Assembly (NCBI RefSeq): GCF_902498995.1
Contig: NZ_CABVLY010000002.1
Coordinates: 248,001-312,000 of the forward strand
Reading direction: 5' to 3'
DNA: 64,000 nucleotides
Source: Burkholderia anthina
Lineage (GTDB): Bacteria; Pseudomonadota; Gammaproteobacteria; Burkholderiales; Burkholderiaceae
A model generated the notes under the pieces. It was given only the letters and a program-made list of their open reading frames with translations, made no database searches and was not told the origin of the DNA. Shown in pieces: positions 37,471 to 45,919 of this stretch; the stretch's first letter is position 1, and every line of letters begins with the position of its first letter. Both the position numbers and the translations under genes were made by a program.

Positions 37471-38484
37471 ATGTCTCTTCCCACGCCCCCCGACATCCCC
37501 GTACGGCCTGAAGAAAAGGACCTGTTCGACCGCGGCGCGTCCGACTGGATCCTTTCGCCCGAAACCGCGTTCGACGCATGGCTTGCCATGCAGGACTACC
37601 GTCGCTCGTCGGCCGATGTCTATCGCGCGCAATGGGGCGCGTTTCTCACCTGGCTGAGTGCTCATCAGAAAAACCTCGCTACGGTCGATACCGCGTCGAT
37701 CGCTCACTTCGTTGGCGAGCTCCCGATCCGGAAAACGCAACGCATGCGCTATTTACGGTTGATCGAGCGCGTGCTCGACCATATCCGGCGTACCGAGTTC
37801 GCGTCGACCAACCCCGCCCGCTTCATTGCTCAGGATGGCGAAGCGACCTGGCGAAAAGCTCGCGACAACGAACCGACCGGTTTCCTGACACCGGCCGAGC
37901 GCGCAAAGTTGCTGGCTTACCTGTTTTCGCCGATCGGCGTGTCCGGCTCCGCGTACTGGAAGGAGCGGCGCGATCGCGCGCTCGTCGCCGCGTTTCTGGG
38001 CGCCGGCGTGAAAACCGGCGAAGCACGCGCACTTACGATTAGTTGCATCAATACGAGCGGCACCTCGCTGCAGATCCAGTCGACGCATCCCGATTTCGCG
38101 CGCGAAACCCATCTCGCGTCGTTCGCGATCGCGCTGCTCGAAGCGTGGCTCGTGGAACGCAAGCGTCAGGAAATTCCGGGCGAACTCGTATTCCCCGCAT
38201 CGCATGCCGGGCGGCCGATGCACAAGGCGACGATGCTCCGCGCGATCGATGCGATCGTCGAATCCGCCGGGCTCACGTCGTCGCGCACCGCGCGCGCGAG
38301 TCCGCAAACGCTGCGCAACACTTACGCGGCCGAATTGTTCGAACACGACGTACCGCCCGAGCGGGTCGGCAAATGGCTGGGTTTCATGCGGCCGATCTCG
38401 TCGAACCGCCTGCATCGCGCATGGAAAAACTGGCGCGACGATCTCGCCAACGGTGATGCGTCCGACCAGGATGAAACTCACTGA
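37471..38484 (+). CDS. tyrosine-recombinase/phage-integrase-like protein, catalytically degenerate
   Basis: 337 residues with a SAM-like N-terminal core-binding region (SPETAFDAWLAMQDYRRSSADVYRAQWGAFLTWL) and a C-terminal integrase fold. The active-site boxes are altered. The usual Arg-I box reads GAGVKTGEARAL (Arg to Lys), the HxLRH box reads PQTLRNT, and the final GH...Y box reads LGFMRPISSNRLHRAW with no tyrosine. Only the second Arg survives. It may be a DNA-binding, non-cutting relative of XerC/D. It lies 1.7 kb from the iteron array with a KfrA-like gene between them. Confidence 0.82.
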   Translation: MSLPTPPDIPVRPEEKDLFDRGASDWILSPETAFDAWLAMQDYRRSSADVYRAQWGAFLTWLSAHQKNLATVDTASIAHFVGELPIRKTQRMRYLRLIERVLDHIRRTEFASTNPARFIAQDGEATWRKARDNEPTGFLTPAERAKLLAYLFSPIGVSGSAYWKERRDRALVAAFLGAGVKTGEARALTISCINTSGTSLQIQSTHPDFARETHLASFAIALLEAWLVERKRQEIPGELVFPASHAGRPMHKATMLRAIDAIVESAGLTSSRTARASPQTLRNTYAAELFEHDVPPERVGKWLGFMRPISSNRLHRAWKNWRDDLANGDASDQDETH

Positions 38485-38555
38485 TTCGGAGCAGGCTGCT
38501 CACGCGACATGATCCGTGAGCAGCCTTGTGTGGCGCAGCCTCACCGTTTCTCAGC

Positions 38556-38596
38556 TCCCGAAAAACCTCACCTCAAGCTTCCCGGACAATCTCACC
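38556..38596 (-). repeat. two dispersed origin-type iterons
   Basis: Minus-strand GGTGAGGTTTTTCGGGA (38556-38572), identical to the array copy at 40821-40837, and GGTGAGATTGTCCGGGA (38580-38596). They lie between the convergent recombinase-like and KfrA-like stops, inverted relative to the array. Confidence 0.8.
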
Positions 38597-38623
38597 TGTG
38601 AAGCCGCGCCGGCAATCGCCGGC

Positions 38624-39823
38624 TCAGCTGCGGGCAAAGCGCACGACAGCCTCGAATCGGGAAGGCCATGCCCCCGACGCATGTTCGCATTCGGGGCACG
38701 ACACTTCGAAGCCGTCGTCACCATGTGACAGCTCCGGCTCTCCATCGCAATGCGGGCACTGGTTCGGAACCGGAATCTCATGATCCAGCGACGTCCCGAT
38801 CGCGGAAAACGCGTCCGCGTCCAGTTGACCGGCATCGGCCAGCCGCTGAATCAGCGCCGAAATCTCCGGACTCATCCCGCGGCTCGCGCGCAGCGTGCTC
38901 ACATCGCGCGTCGCGCGCTCCAGTTCGTCGCTTTGGGTCCGCAACTGCTCTTCGAGCCGGTCCGCGCGGGCCTTGGCCGAACTCAGTTGCTGAAGGAAAT
39001 CGAATTCCTTGCGCTGCACGTCGCGCAGGCCGCTCTGGTAGGTCGATGCCATGCTGCGCAGCGAATCGAGTTCGACCAGCATTGGTTTGACGCGGCGTTC
39101 GGCTTCGGCCACCGCGTCCTTGATCTGCTGCGCATAGTGTTCGGTGCGCTGCTGCAACTCGGCCTGCAGCGTATCGATGCGATCGCGTAGCGCCGCGTTC
39201 TGCGTCTGTTCGGCGTCGACGCGGCCGGCCATTGCGGCCAGTTCCTTTTCCAGTCGGGCGACTGTGGTGAGCAGCGTCGCTTCGTTTGCCGAACCGTGAG
39301 TCGATTGCGACGCGAGCTGGACTTCGAGCTCGGTCACGCGCGTCTGCAACTGGTCGTTGCGGGTTTCGCTACGAGCCAGTGCCTCTTCGAGCGTTTCCTG
39401 GCGAACCGTGGCGTCGCGCAGACGCTGCTCCGCATCGGTCACGCCTGCGCGAATCTGTTCGCGGTCGACGTCGAGGCTCTCCCGGGCGGCTTTCAACGCT
39501 TCTTCATAGAGCGCACCGAGCAACGCCCCCGCCTTTTCCTCCACAGCTTTTGGAATTGCCGCGCCGTCGAGCCTGACCTTGGACGCGGAGCGAATGCGTT
39601 CCCAGAAATGATCGATGTCCTTCGGAATGTCGCTGGCGCTGCCGGTCTGGGTCAGATCCCGGACGTTGGCAGCTGACGGCCGAATGCCGAGATCGAAAAA
39701 CAAACGCTTGCACGCATGCAGCGACAATTCCTGGCGTCGAGCGCCGCTCGCGCGTAGCGATTCGAGTTCTTCCCGGATGGCGTGGCGGATTTCATCCAGC
39801 GTCATGGCATGGCTCACAGACAT
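38624..39823 (-). CDS. KfrA-like DNA-binding coiled-coil protein with C-terminal zinc ribbon
   Basis: 399 residues. The N-terminal about 110 residues match the KfrA N-terminal DNA-binding region (LDEIRHAIREELESLRASG...LGIRPSAANVRDLTQTGSASDIPKDIDHFW). A long coiled coil follows (about 130-330, heptads of Leu/Ala with Glu/Arg). A zinc ribbon with Cys356, Cys359, Cys376 and Cys379 ends the protein. KfrA proteins of plasmids aid segregation and repress their own genes. ATG 39823 is used; ATG 39805 is an alternative. Located between recombinase and origin, pointing to nucleoid or segregation work. Confidence 0.82.
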   Translation of the reverse strand: MSVSHAMTLDEIRHAIREELESLRASGARRQELSLHACKRLFFDLGIRPSAANVRDLTQTGSASDIPKDIDHFWERIRSASKVRLDGAAIPKAVEEKAGALLGALYEEALKAARESLDVDREQIRAGVTDAEQRLRDATVRQETLEEALARSETRNDQLQTRVTELEVQLASQSTHGSANEATLLTTVARLEKELAAMAGRVDAEQTQNAALRDRIDTLQAELQQRTEHYAQQIKDAVAEAERRVKPMLVELDSLRSMASTYQSGLRDVQRKEFDFLQQLSSAKARADRLEEQLRTQSDELERATRDVSTLRASRGMSPEISALIQRLADAGQLDADAFSAIGTSLDHEIPVPNQCPHCDGEPELSHGDDGFEVSCPECEHASGAWPSRFEAVVRFARS

Positions 39824-40200
39824 TGATATGTTGCGATCATAACGAAATACGTGTCTTTTGATACTTGTTTTCGTCGACCGTCGCGAATTTACGTCGCTTT
39901 GCACAGAAATCGGGTCTGTGAGCCGATCCAGGCGAGCCATGCTTCAAATTCCGTGAAACAAAGCGAAGAAAGTCCGTCAAGTCATTGTATTGCAAGCATT
40001 TTCCTGCATGCCCCCAAAAAGGGCATTTGTTTCACATGACGACTGATATCGCAGCCTGTGGGTGTTCAGGGGTTGGTGTGTCTGTGGAAAACTCGGGAAC
40101 GAATGTCTTGAGAGTATTAGAAGTAAACACCCTTGAACCCTTAGTTAAAAACGTTAACGCCACGGCACAGCCTTATGTAGCAAGGCTTTCCGGGCGACGA
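39824..40200. other. AT-rich flank of the origin with a DnaA-box-like site
   Basis: 377 bases, no gene. Clearly lower GC than anything else nearby. TGTGGAAAA (40083-40091) is one mismatch from a DnaA box. A small hairpin ATGCCC-N7-GGGCAT (40008-40026) and a TTAAAAACGTTAACG stretch (40144-40158) are present. Candidate unwinding element next to the iterons. Confidence 0.5.
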
Positions 40201-41507
40201 GGTGAAGTTTTACGGGAATCAAGGTGATCTTTTGCGGGAGCAGAAGTGATGGGGTTCGGGGAGCTGCGTGAGCCGATGCAGGAAAGATCGTGAGCGGATT
40301 CGGGATCACAGTGAAACACGCGTTTTCCCAAAGGTGAGGCTTTTCGGGGTCGCACAGCCGCAGAACCCGCACTGTGTCGGCATGCACAGATTTCTGCCTG
40401 TGCAGACATAGGTGAGATTTTGCGGGACCTTCTTCCTGCCCCGATTCTGCCCATCTTTTAGGCGTTTTTCCAGAAAGGTGAGGTTTCACGGGACTCGCAG
40501 CGGATTTGCTGTGAGGGTTTCCGGGAACCGGCCGCCATTTTGCACAGCAAAAGCACCCAGTGAGGCCTGTGAAGCCCGAAAGGTGAGGCTTTTCGGGAGG
40601 GAAATCCGGGTTTTCCTGCCCGGATCCCGTTGAGGTGAGGTTTTTCAGGAGATAAATCACAGCCGGCGGGCACGCTCACAGGTGAGAATTTTCGGGAGTG
40701 CTGTTTGCCCGAAAATTGGTCAAAGGTGAGGCTTTTCAGGACCTGTGACCCGAGGAATTCGGTGAAATGCCCGCCAGGACTGGCCGAAATCCGATTTTTT
40801 CTGTGCCACTTTTTGGCACAGGTGAGGTTTTTCGGGAGTCGACACACAGCTGTCGTACTCGCTTCGATGCCGGAAAGGTGAGATTTTTCGGGGGAAGATC
40901 ACCGGACCCCGCGGAACGCCAGTTGCGCCTAAGTATCGGACGCCATTGAGATTTTTGATACCAAGACGGTTACGGTGAGATTTTTCGGGAGTCGCTTTTG
41001 CGTCCGTTGCAGCGCCGCTTTTTTCAATAAGGTGAGGCTTTTCGGGAGGTCTTGGCGGCCAATCCCGCGTGTGTCGGGGATTCGTTGGCGTGCGGATCAC
41101 AGAATGACGGGTTGATTGGGTGAGGATTTTCGGGACCGAACGCATTCTGTGCGCTGTACAATGCGCGCCTGGGCCTGTGAAGCAGGTTGGCTCCACGCTT
41201 CGGAGCCGCTTTTCGGGCCGCGTTTCCGGATGCCGGAGATGATCGCGATCGGCCGGCCAGCCGCGCCTGTACATGCATACAGGCTTGCACAGGGCCGCCG
41301 AAGCGATGTCGTGACATGCAGTGGCGACGCTGTGACCGGCGCATGTCGAAGCAGTCGTAAAATTACGACAAATCGAAAGGTGAGGTGATACGGGAGCCGG
41401 TTTCGCACGTGTCGTGCACAGGCAAAAATCTGTGAACCGGCGCATCCCGCGACACGTCTGGAAGAGTCCGGAACGCCCTGATTTCGGACCGGTGAGCGTT
41501 TTCGGGA
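40201..41507 (+). repeat. iteron array, probable origin of the second chromosome
   Basis: About 17 direct 17-base repeats of consensus GGTGAGGNTTTTCGGGA, all on the plus strand, starting at 40201, 40223, 40333, 40411, 40477, 40510, 40582, 40634, 40681, 40725, 40821, 40877, 40974, 41031, 41119, 41379 and 41491. Spacing is irregular (22-110 bases; one 260-base gap). The conserved halves are GGTGAG and TTTTCGGGA. The array ends 120 bases before the Rep_3 initiator gene, the usual arrangement for iteron-regulated replicons. The initiator most likely binds here to open the origin and limit copy number. Confidence 0.88.
41354..41369. promoter_or_regulatory. dyad upstream of repA
   Basis: GTCGTAA-AA-TTACGAC, a perfect 7-base inverted repeat 10 bases before the iteron at 41379. 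Initiator dimers of Rep_3 replicons often repress their own gene at inverted half-iterons, but this dyad is unlike the iteron, so another factor may bind. Confidence 0.5.
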
Positions 41508-41627
41508 GGCCGCTGGGGTGAGTGCTGCTTTGCACGCGCGCTTCACCGGCTATGGTGAGTATGTCGTTCTGGACGCACATCACCACAGGCGCTATCCTTC
41601 CGGGAAACTTCTCTTCCGACCCGACGC

Positions 41628-42992
41628 ATGGCCACGAAGCGCGCCAAGAAAACCGATGTGGATGTGGTGAGTGCCAGTTCAGCCGAATTGCGTAAGGCCG
41701 TCGAGGCGATCGCAATTCAGCCGAAGAGCGGCAAGATCACGCTCCTGACCCGCAAGCTGTTCAACGTCCTGCTCGCCGTCGCGCAGCAGGCCGACGACTC
41801 GGGCGATACCTATCGCGCGCTGCTGTCGGACATCGTCGCAAATTCCGCCTTCGATTCGAACGACACCGCGCTGGTGAAGGAACACCTGCGCCGCATGGTG
41901 TCGGTCCAGGTCGAATGGAGCACGGGCACGTCGAGCCAGAAGCCGGGCCGCAAGTGGGGCATCTCGACGCTGATCGCCGATGCCGAAATTCTCGAGGATC
42001 CGGCCACCCGACGCGTGTGGGTCGAATTCTCGTTCGCGCCGAAGATCAAGAAGAAGCTGCTCGACCCGGTCCAGTACGCACGCCTGAGCCTGCAGTTCCA
42101 GAGCCAGTTGCGCAGCAGCGCCGGTCTTGCGCTGTACGAAATCTGCGTGCGCTATCTGACGAACCCGAGCCATCTGACGATGCGCGAGCCGTGGGAATGG
42201 TGGCGTCCGATTCTGTCGGGCACGCCGGACACGGAAGCCGGTGACGAGGCGAAGCGCGAGTACAAGTACTTCAAGCGCGACTATCTGCGTCCGGCGATCG
42301 CCGAGGTCAACGCGGTCACCAACATCTTCGTCGAGCTGATCGAGCATCGTGAAGGGCGGCGGGTCGCGGAGATCCAGTTCCGCGTGACCGAGCGCAAGCA
42401 GCCGATGCTTGCGCTCGACGAGCATCCGAACGTGTTCGACAGCACGCTGGTCGACCGGATGGTGAAGCTCGGGATTCCGCTCAAGGAAGCGCAGACGCTC
42501 TACGCGGACAGCGAGGAAAACCGGATTCGCGCGGCGCTGCAGATGACCGAGCAGCGGATGCGCAGCACGACGCTGCCGCCGGTGCGCAGTGCGCCCGCAT
42601 TGTTCAAGGATGCGCTGAAGAAGGGCTATGCGCCGCCGGTCGAGTCCGTCGACGCGCTGCCGGCCGGCACGCCGTCGGCGAAGGTCGTCGCGGCGCAGCC
42701 GGACGATTTGAAGGCGCGTCTGCTGAGCGAATTCTCGGCGTTTCGCCGCAAGGAAGCGAAGGTGCTGTACGAGGAGCAGGGCGACGCCGAGCGCGAAGTG
42801 GCGCGCGAGTCGTTCGAGTCGGAGGTGTTGCCGACGATGGGCTCGCACCTGCGTGACGACTGGCGCAAGCGCGGCCTCGAGTCCAAGCTGGCCGAGACGG
42901 CATTTTTCGACTGGCTGGCCCAGAAGACCTGGGGCGAGCCGACCGACGGCGACCTGCTGTCGTTCACCCTGAATCAATCGCGGGCCGCCTGA
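41628..42992 (+). CDS. repA: replication initiator protein, Rep_3 superfamily
   Basis: 454 residues. The first 250 resemble the tandem winged-helix initiator domains of Rep_3 proteins (KITLLTRKLFNVLLAVAQ; SLQFQSQLRSSAGLALYEICVRYL; EYKYFKRDYLRPAIAEVNAVTNIFVELIEHREGRRVAEIQFRV). The C-terminal 200 residues form a charged helical extension ending WLAQKTWGEP. It should bind the adjacent iterons and start replication of this chromosome. Convergent with parA-parB; a 7-base GC stem overlaps its stop (42980-42999) without a U-tract. Confidence 0.9.
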   Translation: MATKRAKKTDVDVVSASSAELRKAVEAIAIQPKSGKITLLTRKLFNVLLAVAQQADDSGDTYRALLSDIVANSAFDSNDTALVKEHLRRMVSVQVEWSTGTSSQKPGRKWGISTLIADAEILEDPATRRVWVEFSFAPKIKKKLLDPVQYARLSLQFQSQLRSSAGLALYEICVRYLTNPSHLTMREPWEWWRPILSGTPDTEAGDEAKREYKYFKRDYLRPAIAEVNAVTNIFVELIEHREGRRVAEIQFRVTERKQPMLALDEHPNVFDSTLVDRMVKLGIPLKEAQTLYADSEENRIRAALQMTEQRMRSTTLPPVRSAPALFKDALKKGYAPPVESVDALPAGTPSAKVVAAQPDDLKARLLSEFSAFRRKEAKVLYEEQGDAEREVARESFESEVLPTMGSHLRDDWRKRGLESKLAETAFFDWLAQKTWGEPTDGDLLSFTLNQSRAA

Positions 42993-43083
42993 GGCCCGCT
43001 CAGGCCCGCTGACGGGCCGCCGCCGGCCACCCCCGCCTACCGCGCGGGCCCGGCGCGTCGCCAGGCCCTGCCGGCCGCTTCCA

Positions 43084-44145
43084 TCACTCCGACAACAGCA
43101 TCCGCTCGAGCTGCTCGAGAATCGCGTCGCGCTTTTCCTTCGGAAGCCCGCGTAGGCGCAGTTCGATGCGGTCTTCGCCATACGACTTCAGGTCGCCGAC
43201 CGACTTGCCGCCGAGCTTGATCTCCAGACGTTGCGCATAGCGCTGCCGCCCCGCCGGCTTCGGTGTCTCTTGTGCCGCGACACGGCCCTTGACGATGTCC
43301 GACACCTGACGCGTGCTGAGGTCGTCCGACACGATCTTGTTGATCAGTCGCAGCGTGGCTTCGGTGCCGCGCGCATTGTGATAGCGGCCGACCTGATACG
43401 CCATGTTCGAACCGAAGCGATCGGGACGCGCAACCATCTCCTGCATGACGGCTTCCGGCAGCTTGCCGATCGACAGCGCAACGGCGACCGTCGACTCGTC
43501 GAGGCCAAGATGTTCGGACAGCTCCTTCTGACTCTGGAAATGCTTGTCGTCGAGGAAGCGGCGCCACACGACGGCGTTGTCGAACACCGTCTGCGAATCG
43601 CGTTGCACGTTCAGGTCGTAACCGAGCTTGTAGCTCTGGATACCGATCGGCACGTCGATCACGATCGCCTTCACCGATTCCTTGTTCGCTTCCTTCAGTG
43701 CGCGCACGCGGCGGCCGCCGTCGCTGACGAAATACGTGCCCGGATTGTCGTAGTCCGGAATCACGTGAATCGCCTGCTGTTGCCCCTGCTTCGCGAGGTT
43801 GACCGCGAGCTCGGCGATCGACGATTTCAGATAGAAGTGGCGCGGATTGAACGGGCTATGCTTGATCGTCTTCAGCGGCAGCTCGATCACCTGGCCGGGG
43901 GCATAGCGGTTCTCGAGACGCCACGCGCGATATTGCGCCGACTCGTCGGACAGCGAATCGGGCACGACTTCCGGAACGGGCGGCGGTGCGATGTCCTTCT
44001 TCGCCGACTTCGTCGGCGCGGGTGTAGCAGTCTCGGACTTGACGATGCCGTCGATGGCATTCAGCCGATCAAGCGCCGTACGCTTCTCGCTCGTCGTGAT
44101 ATCCGGGCGCGCCTGGAATCCTTTTGCAAATTGGGAGGGCTTCAT
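43084..44145 (-). CDS. parB: chromosome-partitioning protein ParB
   Basis: 353 residues of the ParB/Spo0J family. The N-terminal CTPase region has FNPRHFYLKSSIAELAVNLAKQGQQQAI and DGGRRVRALKE. The central HTH is QKELSEHLGLDESTVAVALSIGKLPEAV, and the C-terminus is a dimerisation region. Binds parS palindromes and spreads as a clamp. Its ribosome binding site (AAAGGAG) is part of a parS-like palindrome at 44153-44168, so ParB may modulate its own expression. Downstream of parA in one operon. Confidence 0.95.
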   Translation of the reverse strand: MKPSQFAKGFQARPDITTSEKRTALDRLNAIDGIVKSETATPAPTKSAKKDIAPPPVPEVVPDSLSDESAQYRAWRLENRYAPGQVIELPLKTIKHSPFNPRHFYLKSSIAELAVNLAKQGQQQAIHVIPDYDNPGTYFVSDGGRRVRALKEANKESVKAIVIDVPIGIQSYKLGYDLNVQRDSQTVFDNAVVWRRFLDDKHFQSQKELSEHLGLDESTVAVALSIGKLPEAVMQEMVARPDRFGSNMAYQVGRYHNARGTEATLRLINKIVSDDLSTRQVSDIVKGRVAAQETPKPAGRQRYAQRLEIKLGGKSVGDLKSYGEDRIELRLRGLPKEKRDAILEQLERMLLSE

Positions 44146-44152
44146 GTGACTC

Positions 44153-44168
44153 CTTTATGCGCATAAAG
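44153..44168. promoter_or_regulatory. parS-like palindrome overlapping the parB ribosome binding site
   Basis: CTTTATGCGCATAAAG, a perfect 16-base palindrome differing from the upstream parS copies only in the outermost pair. It fills the 23-base gap between the parA stop and the parB start; its last bases form part of parB's AAAGGAG. Confidence 0.8.
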
Positions 44169-44831
44169 TCAGGGCAGCATGGCGACGATTTCGTCGGCAC
44201 ATGCGCGGATTTCCGCAGCGGCCAGCTTGGCGCCGCGATCGTTCATCTGCAGCACGGTCTGACCGAGCGCCATCGCCTGCTTGTACGCTTCCCGGGTCGG
44301 GATTTGCGTCTTCAACAACGGGAAGCCGAGTTCCTCGAGCGCGCGCTTGAGCTCGCGCGTCAGCATCCGCTTCTCTTCGGTTTTGTTCAGCAGGAAGACG
44401 GCACGGAGGTCTTCGTTCATCACTTGCGCCTGCTGGATCAGCTTGACCAGCCCGACGCTCGACCAGTAATCGGCCGGCGACGACGAAGTCGGGATCACGG
44501 CGATCGAAGCGGCCAGCAGTACGACGCCGGACACCTTCTCCGTGATCGACGGTGGGCAATCGACGACGATGATGTCGTAGTCGTTGATGAACTTCTTGAT
44601 CTCGCGATGGATCTGGCCGCCGGCTTCTGCGAGGTTGACGACCGGGAAAGGAATGCCGGTGTCGCTATCGCCGGACGCGCTTGACCAGTGAACCAGTGTG
44701 TTTTGACCGTCAGCGTCGATGACGAGGACGCGCTTCCCTTTCTCGTGGAATGCCGCGCCGAGGTGCATGGCAATCGTGCTTTTGCCGACGCCACCTTTTT
44801 GTTGAGTGACTGCAATGATTTCTGCGGCCAA
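44169..44831 (-). CDS. parA: chromosome-partitioning ATPase ParA
   Basis: 220 residues, the short type Ib-like ParA/MinD ATPase without an N-terminal HTH. Deviant Walker A KGGVGKST at 12-19, Walker A' VLVIDADGQNT, Walker B IIVVDCPP. Moves ParB-parS complexes over the nucleoid. As it lacks the HTH, repression of the operon probably depends on ParB at the upstream parS sites rather than on ParA. Confidence 0.95.
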   Translation of the reverse strand: MAAEIIAVTQQKGGVGKSTIAMHLGAAFHEKGKRVLVIDADGQNTLVHWSSASGDSDTGIPFPVVNLAEAGGQIHREIKKFINDYDIIVVDCPPSITEKVSGVVLLAASIAVIPTSSSPADYWSSVGLVKLIQQAQVMNEDLRAVFLLNKTEEKRMLTRELKRALEELGFPLLKTQIPTREAYKQAMALGQTVLQMNDRGAKLAAAEIRACADEIVAMLP

Positions 44832-44931
44832 TTTTCACTCCTGTTTTTGGTCGTTGGAATTCTACAGGACGATATTTATATTTCAATGAAATTGTCGTTC
44901 ACCAACTACGCATTAGCCATTCGGGCTATCG

Positions 44932-45770
44932 GTTTATGCGCATAAACGAGGCGGCGAATATCGGGTGGCCGAGGTGTCGCGGTTGTGCGGCTATGAACGG
45001 TCGATGAGTGGCTGGATAGCGGACCGACAGAAGGGGTGGTTTCATGTCGGAGAAGCCAGTTGCTCGCTGCGATGTGGAGGCATCTGCCCTTTCGCGTGCT
45101 CAGGAGATCTGCTGCCCTGGAAGGCGAGTTTGTGCGCATAAACTTTGGAGGGGGCGGCGGATATTCGCCGGCGGGATCCGCCGTTCGACCTTGAGCTTCG
45201 ACGGGTGCGTCTGCGCTGCGCAGGCTGCTGAAATGCTCGGGATGCTCGGGATGCTCGGGATGCTCGGGATGCTCGGGATGCTCGGGATGCTCGGGATGCT
45301 CGGGATGCTCGGGATGGCGCGGTGGCTGCGTGCCAGTCATCTCAGCGTTTATGCGCATAAACCTGTTGAAGATGGCGACCGCAACGGTTGCACGTTGACG
45401 ATGACGCATAGAGTCGCGTGCGCTGCTGTTCGGGATGCTATCGAGCCCTGCCCGCAGCTTGCTGCGGGACTCAAGCACAGATCACGCGAAGAGATAGCCG
45501 CTAGACCTGCCCGGATGCATGCAGCTTTATGCGCATAAACTCCGCGAGGCACGGCGTGCTTGGCCATCCTCATGTTCGACACGATCCTGACCGATGGCCG
45601 TATCGGCGTGGTGTAGTTGTCAGCCCGCGTGATGGCGTTTGCGCGTGGCGAGGCCATCCGCTTTTACCGCTCTCGCTACGTCATCGCGCGGAGCCATTGT
45701 TAGCCGCGCCCCTTCGTCTGCCGCGAGCGTTTTGATGCTCGGCCGCACAACACACTTTATGCGCATAAAC
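44932..45770. repeat. centromere: five parS palindromes upstream of parA
   Basis: 16-base palindromes at 44932-44947 and 45347-45362 (GTTTATGCGCATAAAC), 45128-45143 (GTTTGTGCGCATAAAC), and 45525-45540 and 45755-45770 (CTTTATGCGCATAAAC). Start-to-start spacings are 196, 219, 178 and 230 bases. From memory this is the parS class of chromosome 2 in B. cepacia-complex species. The whole 44832-45919 stretch lacks a supported gene. Its AT-rich start near 44870 should hold the parA promoter. Confidence 0.92.
45233..45313. repeat. 9-bp tandem repeat, nine copies
   Basis: Nine perfect copies of ATGCTCGGG in tandem between the second and third upstream parS sites. A multiple of three and open in several frames, but no convincing gene contains it. 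A likely hypervariable minisatellite. Confidence 0.95.
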
Positions 45771-45919
45771 GTTTCAAGCACGCTTCGCTCGCACAGTTCC
45801 GGCGATGCGCTCCTCAATCGCAGCGAATCCGGGCCCCTCCTCAACCTCACCCCTGCTCCACCGAAACGCCCGTAATCAGACTGGCTACAATACGGGCCTC
45901 TACCATCCAGGCCTGAAAG

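Noticed and set aside
40201..41507. CRISPR array
   Set aside because: The 17-base repeats are direct, but spacing is irregular (5 to about 240 bases between copies), repeats vary internally, and no cas gene is present. A Rep_3 initiator follows directly.
44906..45478. Minus-strand open frame with EHP tripeptide repeats
   Set aside because: Produced by the same minisatellite and parS sequence; no coding signal outside the repeat.
45044..45538. Open frame translating the 9-bp repeat (MLG repeats) as a gene
   Set aside because: It runs through several parS palindromes and the minisatellite, has no ribosome binding site or domain, and both strands are equally open.
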